From: Centrapalus pauciflorus
Lineage: Eukaryota; Streptophyta; Magnoliopsida; Asterales; Asteraceae
Length of the DNA: 64,000 bases
Assembly (NCBI GenBank): GCA_020465985.1
Contig: JAANYP010004843.1
Span: forward strand, 62,001 to 126,000
Direction: 5' to 3'
Shown: piece after piece, positions 33,900-46,152 of the stretch
Layout: each line of letters starts with the position of its first letter
Position numbering within the stretch: the stretch's first letter is position 1
Made by a program: the position numbers and the translations under genes
The notes under the pieces: model-generated
Told to the model about the DNA's origin: nothing
The model's database searches: none
Seen by the model: the letters and a program-made list of their open reading frames with translations, nothing else

Positions 33900-35714
33900 C
33901 TTGACCATAGTAGTTTTTCTTTCATTCTAAAGTAAGTTAGTATTTTAGTAGATTTTCTTTTTATAGTAAATTAGTAGGTAAGTTTATCAACTTATTTTTA
34001 TTAAAAGTGAAAAACAAAAGAAAAAAAAGAGAGAAAACCATAAAAATTTCAAAAAATGAGTTAATTCTTAGAATCATAGGTTCAAAGTGACGAAAATTAG
34101 CACCGTCTAAACAAACCCTAGGTGTTGAGCTTTCACACATAATTCACCATAAGGTCTAAGTGATATACACAATCTTGTCTGATATGTTGGAAGGCATAAT
34201 AAATTAAGGAAACTCTAAGTGTTGAGCTTTCACTGTCTAACCAAAAGGTCTTAATTTCTATGTTAGAGAAATATAAACAATGATTTTAAATGAGGTATGC
34301 AAATTAATCTAGGGGATGTATAGCAACATCAAAATACATCTTAAACAAAGAAAGAAAAAGTTTTGAAAAGAAAAGGAAGTCAAAACAAGTCGCTTTGTTG
34401 TACGTGAGTACAGACCTGTCACCGCTGTTTTGACTTAAGCTAGCGAGATAAGTTGCTTTGTTGTACGTAAGTACAGACCTGTCACCACTGTCTTGCTAAC
34501 ATAAGAGGAACTCTATGACAAACTAAGACACTCTGTTGTATGTAAATACAGAACTGTGTCCGACAATTGCCTTTTATAGAAAATTTGCAATACCAAAAAG
34601 TTATAATCTTTGTGTCTCGCCTTGATCATAGAAGTATATCTAAGTATGGGACACGTAAGGTAGTTCCTTGATAAATAAAATGGCCAAAGGAATTTCCAAA
34701 TTGCTGAATGTTTAAAGAGAAAAACATACAGACAATCGACTTGGATGTATAACACGACAAACAATCAAAAGAATGAAAAATTCCTACGTGTGAAAGTGAA
34801 ATACTGAAAGTGCGTTTGACATTGCTATCTGATTGAACCTTCTTTGACTATCTCGCAGAAATATTCTTTTACTATAAACTTTATTTTTTAAGTATTTTTG
34901 AGTTAATTTATATTTTGGTTTATTTTTAGTTTATATTAGTTAAATTTTACTTTATTTTATCTTAAGTTTTACTAAATAGAAAAAAGGTCAAAGTTACTAG
35001 GATGCATTTTCAGTTGGAGAAACAAAAATTGCGTGAAAATTTGTTGCTTAGTGTGAATGTTTTTGCAAAGTTGGAAAAATTCCGTTAAGTGAAAAAGTTG
35101 GATTTTATTCAAGAATTTTAAAAATTTTCAATTAAGTTCGAATACCAGACAAGTTCGAAATTACTATCGAACTTGCTGGAAGTTTGAACTTAAGATAAGT
35201 TAGAAGGTGGTTGGATATAAATAGGTCAACAGTGCTTCATTTAATTCATCTACCCTCGAATTACACCTCTCAAAACTGTCAGAAGCGATCTCGAACTTGT
35301 TGTTCGAACTTATCGGAATTTCGAATTTAAGTCCTGTTTCTCGAAGTTTGCAACTATTTCTCGAACATACACACATACTTGTGTGTTGTGAACATTATAA
35401 TACTAAGTAACTGTTAGTTTAGGACATTTTTGTGGTTAAAATCGAGTATTTTTTAGTTTTGTTTCATTTAAAACTAGGTGACTTTAAACCCCAAGTTTTA
35501 AAAGCAAAAACTTAAAATTAATGATACATAATCTAGATTAGAACCTAATAGGACTAGATTACACTGTTAATTAAGTCTAAATAGGGTTAAAATCATGATT
35601 TTGAGATTGAAAGTGACCGACTTCGAACTTGTTCCTTAGGTTCGAACTTGTTGAAACATCAATAAGTTCGAATTCAGTCATGTTCGAATGGGTGTCTCGA
35701 ACTTAATTAAGTTC
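33900..35714 (+). other. Copia-3 spacer after pol (non-coding)
   Basis: Purine-rich AAAAGAAAAAAAAGAGAG tract (about 34010-34035), three-hairpin array (34379-34560), TTTTA-type tract (34880-34975), then TTCGAA/TTCGAACTT words (35130-35715). It continues at 50523 after Env-1. Confidence 0.8.
34379..34560 (+). other. Three-hairpin array, Copia-3 copy
   Basis: Hairpin 1 (34379-34434) has perfect outer arms GTCAAAACA / TGTTTTGAC. Hairpin 2 (about 34439-34500) has TAGCGAGATA / TGTCTTGCTA with mismatches. Hairpin 3 (34527-34560) has GACAC / GTGTC. Inner stems: TGTAC-GTGA-GTACA, TGTAC-GTAA-GTACA and TGTAT-GTAA-ATACA. Confidence 0.8.
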
Positions 35715-35719
35715 GAATG
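35715..35719. other. Env-1 target site duplication, left copy (GAATG)
   Basis: It is identical to GAATG at 50523-50527. Joining the flanks restores TTCGAATGTTTT, as found in Copia-1 near 8430-8450. Confidence 0.92.
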
Positions 35720-36376
35720 TGTTAGGCACAAAAAGGCCTCAGTCAAACCTGCTGTACATATGAGGGGGAGATTTTTAATCAAACCTGTTGATGCACTTAA
35801 AGGTTGAATTTAAGGCCTGTTATATGCCTTATTGAAACGTGAAAGTGATTTGCAATATCAGCCTAAAGTTGTTTACGATGTTGCATTCGTTGCAACAAAG
35901 GCAATTTGTCCAAACTGCTCAGTCTGCTGAACAGGCTGAACACAAATTGTCTACGCTGCTATATTCTGTTGAGCAGCTTGGACAGTTTACAAGTGTTCTG
36001 TTCTTTGTGAACAGAACTTGTTCTTTGTGAACAGGTTAAACACCTCATTGGAATATGTTTCCAAGACCTCATGTATTGTTTTTGGCTACAAGATCAGTTT
36101 ACAAGTCGAAGACAAAGTGGAAAACAGAACTGCACAGCCTGCCCACGCTGTTCTGCTACATGAAGACAAACGGATATTTGAAAAAGGGTGACAGACCTTT
36201 TCTTATATCAAAATGGCATTAGCAAAAGATGAAAGATGCAAAGTCGACATTCCTCTTTTGGTTAAAGCCTTATGCAACAGTGACAAAAAGGAAAAGACAA
36301 AGATTCTGCCATGTGAAGACAAAGATACTTTATCTAAACATGCAGAAAGGTGTTTTTTCCTTTTGGAACGACTCCC
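35720..36376 (+). repeat. Env-1 5' LTR, 3'-truncated
   Basis: It starts TGTTAGGCAC and matches the 3' LTR up to GGAACGACTCCC, then switches to ORF sequence. The TATA-box part, R and U5 are missing. It holds the paired CTGTTC-N5-GAACAG palindromes at 35998-36034. Confidence 0.88.
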
Positions 36377-39300
36377 AAAATGAGCCTCCTCTCTCTACTC
36401 CAATGAGGAGGCTGCTAGGATTGGTGGAAGGACCCTCTGATGCGAGAGTGGATCCAGAAGCTGCTCCTGCTAGAAAATCCAAATCCAGGGTCAAGTTTGT
36501 TATGAGGACCCTGGAAACGACTGAAGTTGGGCCTATCCATAAGAAGGCCAAAACAGCTAAGTCTAAGTCTGCACCCTCAGCCTCTGTGGCTGAGGGGGAG
36601 CAAGCTTCTCACCCTAGGTCATTTGTTGACCCTGAAGCCTTTGTGGTTGGTGCCTCTGTGGCACCCGAGACTATGGAACAGGCCAACCCACCTGTTTCTG
36701 CCCCAGTCTCCAAACCTGTCCAATCTAAACATCTCACCTCTCCACAATCACCCACCTCATATCTCAAATTATACCAAAGAAAAACCCTTGCAAAAAAGAA
36801 ACCAAAACTGCCCAAACTAGCCCCTCTGTTCCCTCTCAACAGGGTTCAGTTGAAACAGAAGTCACTCCTGCTCCCTCTCCTATTTTGGGAGAAGGTTCAG
36901 CACAATTGGAGCCTGCTTCACTCCACCCTGTGTCAACCCCACGTCAGCCTAGACCCTCTGGTTCCTCCCAACAAGAACCAGTTGTACAAATGGAGACAGC
37001 CACATCCACTATTCCAGCCTCCCAACAGGCTGAGAATATTGAAAGACAGGAGTTCTTTCCACTCCACACTGAGTCCACACTGTCCCCACCTCATACTTCT
37101 CATCACCCTGAGTCTGCACGAGGTGCCGACACTGCTGGCTTAGACCAACCAGCAGCTCAGCCTCGAACTTCTGTTCCTCATGGTGCAGCTGTTCTACACC
37201 AAACAGCTGCTGAAGGACCAATCACTCACGCTGATGAACCTCAGGGAATAGAACATCCCTTTGGTGAGGCTACTCCGATATTGCAAACTCCATCAGTAGG
37301 TTTCACCACCGCTGATGTTGAAATGCAAATCCCATCTCCCAACGATGAGGTACCTTTAAACCAAGGTACTGCAGAGGGAACCACCACTGGCCTTAATGAA
37401 GGTGTTGCACAACAAGCAGTGTCTGAAAGGCTACCATCCTCTACCGACTCTCCTGATGATGCAGCTACAGCCACTGCTGAAGGACGCATTGATCCCCCCA
37501 AGCTGGGCAACATTACTTTCGCCCAGGCTATGGAGCTTCTTTCTAAAATACCCTCTCCTTCTACATCACATCCCCATACACCAGCCTCATCCTCTTCATC
37601 TCCATCTACTCACTCCAAACAATCCACCCATACACCTCCATCCCCTAAAGACCTGCCTTTGAAGGATCAACTTTCCTTGCTGACCAACAAAGTTTGATCT
37701 TTAGAAACTTCAATGTCCTCTCTACCCTCTCTCATTTCAGACTCTGTGTCTGAACAGCTTAAGGGATTCTTTGATGTGTTCAAGAATTCCTTTCCATCCA
37801 CTCCTCAAACTGACACCTCCTCTCAGCTGCTTGCACTCACTGCACAGCTGCAAAGTGTCTCCACTTCCCTCGCCTCAATCCTTTCACACCAACAGGACTC
37901 TATGTCCTCTATGATAGCCATTTCTCAACAGCTGTCCACTCTCCTCACTACATGCAGTTCTACCCTTCCTACCACCTTTGCCAGCCTAAACACTCTCATT
38001 GTTTCTCTATCAAATTCTGTGTCAGCAAACCTTGCTGATGTGCAGGACTCTCTTGAGTTACATCTTGCACAGCTTCAAAGTTTGCTATTCACGGCTTCTG
38101 ATAGAGAAAATATTCTTAAGCTAACCTCTTTTGCTGATTCTCAATCCTCTTCTCTTCAAACCTGTCTTTCACAAATTGCAGAGGTGAAGGACAACTTGGC
38201 TTTCTTAGTGCATAGCCTGGTTGGTTCCAAGCCTGCTGCCAAAACTGCTTCAAAGCCTGCTGAATTTGTTTCATCAGGCAGACCAATTGTTGAAGGTACT
38301 GGTCCATCTCCTTCAAAGGTGGAAAAGTTGTCTGTCTTTAATACTAAGTCTAAGGGGGAGAAAACTTCTTCTCCTAAGGAGAAATCAGCACCATCAGCAC
38401 CTACTGGTCAAACTGCAGGTGTATCTGGAACAGGTACTGATCCAGCTGAGGGTGCCTCTCATCTACTTGAAGCTGCTCAGCCTACTCAGGCTGAATCTCC
38501 AAACCCTGCACAGTCTAAGGGGGAGGAATTCATTTATGAGGACAGGCCAAGCAGCAGAATGAGGCACCTCATACTGGAGGAAGAAGAATAAGAAGTAGAA
38601 GACATTCCTGAAGCTGTTATCAGTACAACGGCTAAAGGAAAAAAAGAAGAATTATTTGATCCTGAACAGCAGAAAGCAGCAGAGTTAAAGTTTAACAAAG
38701 CCAGGGCAAAGGAAATGGGTCTTCCCATGGATAAATACTATGAGTTCAGAGATGAGCAGTTTCAAGCCCTAGAAGCACTAACAAAAGAAGAAGCCTCTAC
38801 CAAAGCTGCCAGAACTTTTGCACTTCAAGAGGCAAGCAAAATCAAAATGCCCTCTCTGGATGTGCAAAAGAAACTGATGGAAGCTGCTAAGGGATCAGCT
38901 GGTGAGAAGGAAGTTGAAAAGGAAGAGAGGTAGTCTCTGTGACAAAACCAAAACAAGCATCCTCTGCAAGAGCCCAGTTCCACTTTGACAACCTGGCAAG
39001 GAAGAAGTTTCATGATGTTGTTGATAGAAGACTTGCCAAGGAGTCTATTGTCAAAGCTGTCCCTATTTCAAAAAAAGGCAAACAGTGGAACCTACAAATA
39101 CCAAGAATGGGTGCTACATGCCCTGAACTAGAATCTTATGACTACACTGATGTTGCTCAAATGGGGTACAGGGAATGGGTTGAGCTGGCAGTTGCCCTGA
39201 GCCAGTCTAAATCAGAAACGGCTAAGACTGTCAGGGCATATGTTAAGAAACTGATGGAGAGAGTGAAGGATCTTGGCCTGATCTCAAAAGAAGTAAGTGA

Positions 39301-39763
39301 GGGTGTCTCTGTGACATACCCAAAAATATAGGCCAGGAGGACAAGAAAGGATTCTGAGCTGGAGGAACTCCTCATCATAATTGAACAGGGTGATTATGCT
39401 GTTGAGATGAAAGGAATTGACTACAGTCTGCCCAGTGGAGTTGAGTTTGAATAAGCCAAAATTATTGAAGAACCTGAGTTAGGGGCATTTTTTGTAGATC
39501 CCTTAACACAGAAAAAGTGCTTTCAAAGAGCATCAAATCTCTACAAAGTGGATCTGAGACAGCTTGCAGCCTTCAGACTTGCAACTTCATTCAGGCAATC
39601 AGGCAGATGGAGAGCAGCCATCTGGGACCAGCTCAGAGGCTTTTATGAGAGAGGTGAACTTCAAGATCCCAAGTTTATGATCCTCAGAGTTGAAATCCAA
39701 GATCTGGAGGAAACAAGGGATGAAATTGAAAAAATCTTTGAAGGACCACCACCACTGGAGTGA
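36377..39763 (+). pseudogene. Env-1 env-like ORF (about 1100 codons), function unknown
   Basis: The 5' end is fused to LTR sequence, so the true start is lost. Order: basic N-terminal part (SKSRVKFVMRTLE), long P/S/T/Q-rich low-complexity region (36600-37690), a Leu/Ser-rich heptad-like region (SLISDSVSEQLKGFFD at about 37720 to DNLAFLVHSLVG), a K/E-rich linker, then a C-terminal globular part from about 38970 (ARAQFHFDNLARKKF; MGATCPELESYDYTDVAQMG; KLMERVKDLGLIS; FFVDPLTQKKCFQR; WRAAIWDQLRGFY). Frames break near 36740, 37700, 38590, 38935, 39331 and 39450. It is homologous along its length to the Env-2 ORF. The C-terminus contains a DPLT...KV.LKQL block also seen in the copia env-like protein. 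Confidence 0.8.
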
Positions 39764-40098
39764 AGTCCATCTAGCATCTGGGTAGGTGAAGAATGGAAGC
39801 TGTCCATCTGTTGGACAGGCTTGCCGTTATCTGCTCCCAAGATCAACAGTCCAAAGTCTTGAACTTTTTGTACATTAGTTGTACTTTGCTTACTTACATT
39901 AGTTGTAATATACATTAGTACATTAGTTGTACTCTTGTAAAAACATGTGTTGTTTTTTGTAATCAAAATCAGTATATATTAACTGATCTTTTACTTTACT
40001 TAAATGTTGTAATTTATTTTCAGCAAGATGTATTGTAAAAATGTATAGTGATTATTGATTAAATCAGCTTAGACTGATTATTGCAAATAGTGGGAGAT
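39764..40098 (+). other. Env-1 3' untranslated region and polypurine tract
   Basis: About 335 bases without coding potential, containing repeated GTACATTAGTTGTA words (39870-39940). It ends in the polypurine tract AGTGGGAGAT (about 40089-40098) right before the LTR. Env-2 has the same layout (56520-56870). Confidence 0.8.
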
Positions 40099-40250
40099 TG
40101 TTAGGCACAAAAAGACCTCAGTCAAACCTGCTGAACATCTGAGGGGGAGATTTTTAATCAAACCTGTTGATGAACTTAAAGGTTAAATTTTAGGCCTATT
40201 ATATGCCTTATTGAAACCTGAAAGTGATTTGCAATATCAGCCTAAAGCTG
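40099..40250 (+). repeat. Env-1 3' LTR, first part
   Basis: TGTTAGGCAC ... CCTAAAGCTG, cut by the Copia-4 LTR at 40251. It resumes at 49647. About 30 bases present in the other LTR copies (ACCCTGTTGCATG region) are missing at the break. Confidence 0.85.
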
Positions 40251-40894
40251 TGTAAGGTCTACCACTACGAGATCTATCTAGACGCGGAGCCGTTAACGAG
40301 TGCGGAATCCTCGTTAACGGGTAGACGGTAACAACTCTCAACTACGAAACACGGAGACTATCAGAGGCTGAACGAACGACACACGAACGATCCTACGAAC
40401 TGATTCTCTCCGAAAGAACCCTCACCAAGCTGATAAACTCGAGATCGCTTTATGCTTAATTCCTCACGAATTCTGCAAAAAGTCTAATAATATCTCGAGT
40501 CTATCCCTAATTATAGACCCTGATTCGAGTCTGTTATGGGCCAAACTCGAATCTGGCCCAAGGCCCATTCGAGTTTGTCCATAATGACACTCTCGAATCT
40601 GGGCACATTCGAATCTATGGCCACATTCGAATCTATCACAGATTCGAATGCCAAGCCTTAAATAATTCGAATCTAGCATTTCATATAAAAAACTAAGTGT
40701 TGAAACTTATGTTATTACCTTATGATTGATTTTACTTTGTACATTATGTTTGAACTTCTTGTAATACGTTACATCAAGTTCAAACATACAAACACTAATA
40801 AATATCAACCATATATAAACATATATAACAAACACTTGCTAAACCACAATGTTGGATCACTTAGACTGCTATCGTCACACAGGATGTACCAACA
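40251..40894 (-). repeat. Copia-4 3' LTR (644 bp)
   Basis: Minus strand TGTTGGTACA at 40894 to ACCTTACA at 40251. It contains the palindrome ATGTTTGAACTT (40746-40757) / AAGTTCAAACAT (40776-40787) with an inner TGTAA-TACG-TTACA. Its CG words are ATTCGAATCT/CTCGAATCT rather than the TTCGAACTTG of Copia-1 to -3. Confidence 0.9.
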
Positions 40895-40914
40895 GACTCC
40901 CCCTTGACGATAGC
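40868..40914 (-). other. Copia-4 polypurine tract hairpin
   Basis: GCTATCGTCA (40868-40877) and TGACGATAGC (40905-40914) are perfectly complementary. On the minus strand the loop holds AAGGGGGAG and the LTR start. Confidence 0.85.
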
Positions 40915-40954
40915 TTCTAATAATTCACACATTTGACTTAAGAATTTTGTTTAT

Positions 40955-43900
40955 TTATTGATTCAAGCAACTTCCAGCATACAAACCTTTCTCAACACAT
41001 ACCTTGACTACATTTTCATATTTACTAGCTTCACTATCCATATGTGCATCACTAGAGATCTTACAGGCATGCAAAATATGAAGATCATCTTTAGAGAGGT
41101 TTACCAGGTGAAGAGGGTCGTAGACTCTAAGAATAACGTTTTCTTCAAAATCTTCCATGACCGCTTCCCCAGTCTCAGTGTCAGCGTACCACCAATGCAG
41201 ATTCTTCAAAACATTCTGTGGCATTTGCTTGAGAGGCACCTTCCTAAGACATCTAGCTGGTTTATAGTGAATCCTCATCCAAGGTCGTCCAGTTAGAGGA
41301 TCGATACGCGAAGGATCTTCTACTCTTCTCCCGACCCTTGGATTCAATCGCTCGAACTTCCTTGATCTCCCCTCTTTTCTTATGATTCTTTCAATTACGT
41401 TCGCGTAGGGATCATTGCCAATGTTTATCAGATCTTTCCATGCTAGCGCAGTGATTTCGATCTTTGGCAGAGAGTTGAAAGCTTTTAAAGTTCGCCTCAG
41501 GTACTGGAGCCCGTCTTTCCTTTTAATGATGAATAACTGCAGTTCTCTATCAAAGAACCAGCTTAATATGCGCTCAGACAACTTCCCAGTACCCGGCACC
41601 CTCATTGTCTTTTTAATCTCCAATTCCTTCTTTTCAGCTCTGAACCATAACTTTCGTTTTTCTTCATTTGATAGCTCTCTAGCAGGTTCTTCTGTTGATG
41701 GCTGAGCATTCAACGCAGCATTCACTACATCTATGTTGACAATATTATTCCCATCTATCATGTAAGTAATCGTGATAGGATTCTGCTGTACGACTATCTC
41801 ATCGGCTTCATCATCCTCATCAGCAACTACTTCATCATCTGATTGCCAATCTACTATCTCTTCTGGCACAAACTCACCTTCTTCTAGCTCTTCATCGTCA
41901 TAATCAAAACCTACATCCATCGGATCATCATCGAGATCCATAAGAGCGTCGATCATCTCACTGATTTCAAAATTTGTAGGCTGCTTCGATGAACTTGCTT
42001 CTCCTATTTCTCCTTCAACTTGACTGGGCTCCCCCTGAACTTGTGTAGCCTGAGCAGCAGGAAAATCTACTGGCTCATTCTCATTAGGTGCATCGGGATC
42101 ATTGCCTTCGTCATCTTTATCTCTACGCTGCTCCTCATGATCCCTCTAACTTGTCTCCCCCTGAGCTTTTAGATTTTTCCTGCTCAAGGAGGGACCGCAT
42201 CGATCTGATCTCTTCTGATTGATCTGCAATGAAGGACTTTAACTCTGTGTTCTCTTCCCTGACATTCTCCACAATCTTTTTCAACTCGGCATTATCCTTA
42301 TCAAGATTTGCATTATGCGCCTGGATTTCGCCGATCGCCTTTGTTAGGCCTAAGATTTGGACATGTTGGAAGTCAACGCGTCCCTTAAGCTGCACAAACC
42401 GTTGGTTGTCAGCGTAGGTGGTCGAGGTAGATGGAATGGACTGAATAGGAGTAGGGATGAATGGTGATGGAATATATGGTTCATGTTGAGGTGGTGGTGG
42501 TGGTGGAGCGGTGGCTTGAGGTTCTTGAGTTTGAGTTTGGGGGATTTCCAGTTGTGGATCGGGTGCTGAGGATGACCCTTGCAAAAACCTGTGACGCTTG
42601 GCCCTTTGCCGAGTCACTAAGGGAGCAATCTCTTCTTCTTCAAAATCTGAATCATCAGATTCCCTTACTACTCTCCTCCTCGATGCTTCTTCATTAACTA
42701 CCAATCTTGATCCATACGTTCCCATTTGAACAGTAGGTTCAGTCGAAACTGACTCAGGAGCCTCAACTTCTAACTCCTCCATCTCTTCCGATTCTGTGGC
42801 AGATGATGACAAAACATTATCAGCCTGCTCTGCCTCATACTCTTCAACATCTCTTAACACGTCTTCCTCTCCCTTAGGTGGACTAAGTAACTCACCTACT
42901 AATGCTGCAGCCACATCTTCAATTGCATGAGGCCCTGCCTCCCAAATTTCATTAAGCGTTTGGCATAATTATTCAGCTTCGCTCGAAACATTTGAGGGCC
43001 CGGCTCCCTGAACTTCCGGCTGCTGACTGGTGGAAGGCCTTGACACCTGAGTTTGACTCGCAGCTGATCTTTGTCTACGCCTTTGAGCACGCTGTGGCTG
43101 TGGCTGTGGTTGTGGTTGTTGTTGTGGCTGTGGTTGTCTTTGATGAAATTCAACTACCCTTGCCCAGTTGGCAACATCCGGGGCTTGAAAATCCCTATCC
43201 AAGATTGCTCCGAATAACGGACGCTCAACAGGAACAACCAATCTTCCTCGGTGTGAGGAACAATCAGCAAAAATCCTCTTATCCATTACGGCAACGCTTT
43301 GAATGTCATTCGACGGCGGCAGATTTGGCAAGAAGTGCCTTATCAACATCATGATGAACCGCGGATATAACAAGAACTGTTGATTTTCTGGGCGGTTATC
43401 TGGTGAACAAATTCTGAGAAGAACATCTCCGACAAACTATATGGTCGATTATAAACCATCGCGACTATCCCAGACTGAATCTTTGCAACAATATAGTCAA
43501 ACCCTGCTTTCTTTGGAGCGAAGCATACCATGAAAACATGAGCAAGAAACCTCCATTGTCCTATTAACCCGCTCTTCATATATGATACCTTTGTCACATC
43601 GAGACTGTATCCCATTCTCTGAAAGGCCGCTTGCCTTATATTCAGAGGAAATTCAATCGGGCCAGATTCTTCTTCTTGAGTTCCAAGCTGCAACACTTGA
43701 CGCAGCATATCCGCCGAAAATACTAGCGGTTGTCCAGCTATCCGAATACGTAGCACTGTCGGTGTGACCGAGCAGTCTACCTGCAGATGATCGTAAAATT
43801 GACGGATATACGGTAAACTAGCTGAACATTATGAGACAGTGCAAAACCAATCCTAGACTCTACTTGGAAATCAAGCACTTGTCTGAATCTTTGCGCCTCA

Positions 43901-43962
43901 GGGAGATTATGATCCGGATGAAGCACCATATTGTGCTTAGGCACAAACGCTCGTACAGCCAT
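40955..43962 (-). pseudogene. Copia-4 env-like gene, function unknown
   Basis: The ATG at 43962 is preceded by an acceptor-like TGTGCAG (43970-43964). N-terminal globular region (KHNMVLHPDHNLPEAQRF; LVFSADMLRQVLQLG; DKRIFADCSSHRGR), Q/P-rich part (about 43140-43080), an acidic region, coiled coil (NLDKDNAELKKIVENV, about 42290), acidic DDPMDVGFDYDDEE, then a C-terminal domain open for 333 codons (41956-40955) with WFFDRELQLF, RIDPLTGRPWMRI, CLRKVPLKQMPQNVL and YDPLHLVNLSKDDL. Frameshifts near 43790, 43360, 42960 and 42130 break the rest. No membrane segment is seen. This is one of the better-preserved copies of the C-terminal domain in the window. Confidence 0.83.
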
Positions 43963-46152
43963 TTCTGCACAATAAACAAAACTATTAGATTCATTAAAAA
44001 TCAATAAACTTGTTTAAATCCAAATATGTTTTATTTTGAACTTGTTTAAGTACAAAATCCAACACAATTATATTTTTACAAGTTTAATAATATTTAAATT
44101 AAATAATGCAAATAAAAAACAGATTCGAATGTAACAGATTCGAATTAGTCCGTTTTCGAGTTTGTTGACAGATTCGAAGGTCCTGGTCTTCTCGAGTCTA
44201 ATGACAGATTCGAGAGGCCTCAGGAACAGATTCGAAGCCCCGTCGGCCAAGATTTCAACAAAAACCCAAGATTTTAACCATTTTGAACACAGTAAATCAC
44301 ATACATTAGTTCAACTAGGTTCTAATCATTGATTTATGAGTTTAATTTAACTGTTTATCGGTCCAAACTTGGTGATTTTGTAAAAACCCTATTTCGACCC
44401 TTAAACCTTCAAAACTCGATGATTTTGCCTAAGATTGTGTATAAAACTACATGAAGCTTGTACAATCAAGTTGATTATACCTAGATACAGTATTAGAATC
44501 GAACACACTAGCTTTAAACTCGACGGATTGTCGTTTATGAGAGAAACGATAGACTCGAGAACAGAATCGAAATCGCTGGAATAGGTTCGAGAAACTAGAT
44601 TCGAAAACAGTAAGTATTAAATGACTTCACTATTGACCTATATATACTACCAACCTTCGAGTCTAAGGCCAGACTCGAATCTACTGACAGATTGAAAGCC
44701 TTCCCAAATCGAGTCTGTCCTAAACTCGAAAACACCAAACACTTAGAAAAATTTCGAAAATTTTGAAATAACTTCAACCTTTTCCAACCTTTTTCTACGG
44801 TATTGTGTAACAAGATAAACTATGCCCAATCTTTTACCCTAAGCACAAGATAATTCACGCAATGTTTATTTTATCCAACTTTGAATGCACCCTCAGTAAT
44901 TTTTGACCGTTTACCTAAGTAAAAATTAAACTAAAACAAAACAAAATAAAATAAAATAAACTAAGGTAAAGTAAAATAAAATAAAATAAAATAAAATTTT
45001 TGACCAAAAATTTAATCTAGACTTAAGCTATACTTATAAAATTAACAAGCTAAGCTAAACACTAAACAAAATCTTTTTGAAGAGTATAGTCTAAGAAAGG
45101 TTCAATCAGATAGCGATGTCAGATACTCACTTTCAGTACTTAAACTTTCACACTTAGGAATTTTTGATTCCTTTGATTATTTGTCGTGACATACCCATTT
45201 AGCCGATTGTTGGTATTTTACCCCTTTAAACATTCTACATTTCGGAATATCCCTTGGCATTTTTATTTATCAGGAAATTATCTTACGTGACTCAGACATA
45301 GACATACTTTTATGATCAAGGCACACAGACAAAGATTCTAACTTGTTGGTATTTGCAAACTTTCTTTAAAAGACAAACATCGGACACAGGTCTGTATTTT
45401 CATACAACAAAGTGTCTTAGTTTGACTTAAGGTTTATTCTTAAAGTTAGCAAGACAGCGGTGACAGGTCTGTACTGACGTACAACAAAGCGACATATCTG
45501 CTAACCCGAATCTAAACAGAGGCAACAGGTCTGTACTTACGTACAACAGAGTTGCATGTTTTCAACTCTCAATTTTGTATGATATTTCTATTCTTTCCAT
45601 TTAAGATGTATTTGATGTTGCCATACATCCCCAGAAAGTTTGCATACCTCATTTAGACTCAAAGTTTGTATGTCTTGTACATAAAAATTAAGACCGATTG
45701 GTCGTACATCTAAGTTAGTGACACGCTTGACTTTTTCTAGAATATTTTATTAGCCTTGAGATTCCGTATATGTATTATGCCTACCAACACATCAAACTAA
45801 GTAAAGTATAACACTTAGAATTTAGTTACATTATGTGTGAAAGCCTAAACACTTAGAGTTTGTAACGACTGTGCTAATTTTCGTCACTTTGAACCTATGT
45901 ATCTAAGACTTAACTCATTTTCTGATATTCTCTTTTTTTTTTTTTTGTATTTTATGATTTTCTCTCTTTTTTTTTTTGTTTTTCATAAGAAATAGCTATA
46001 AAATAAGCTAACCTACTAACTTACTAAATATAGAAACTTACTAAAAATAGAAACTTGCTAAAAATAGAAACTTTCCTAAATTAGCAGACTACTGTAAAGA
46101 AAAAAAATACTACGACTATAAAAGAAAATAAGCTACTAATACTAAGGTCCAA
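43963..46152 (-). other. Copia-4 spacer between pol and env-like gene (non-coding)
   Basis: Contains poly-T/A tracts (45930-45980), the three-hairpin array (45383-45561), an AAAAT pentanucleotide tract (44935-44998) and many ATTCGAAT/CTCGAGTCT words (44110-44770). No gene seen. Confidence 0.8.
45383..45561 (-). other. Three-hairpin array, Copia-4 copy
   Basis: On the minus strand: hairpin 1 (45561-45514, AAACA / TGTTT), hairpin 2 (45505-45445, GTTAGCA / TGCTAAC continuing with mismatches) and hairpin 3 (45416-45383, GACAC / GTGTC). Inner stems: TGTAC-GTAA-GTACA, TGTAC-GTCA-GTACA and TGTAT-GAAA-ATACA. Confidence 0.78.

Noticed and set aside
35998..36034. AGAACnnnTGTTCT-like steroid receptor site
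   Set aside because: Resemblance only; plants lack this receptor class, so it is reported as a palindrome.
36330..37513. Antisense frames over the Env-1 ORF (also 53310-54061)
   Set aside because: Shadows of the P/S/T/Q-rich coding region; the sense strand fits LTR and PPT orientation.
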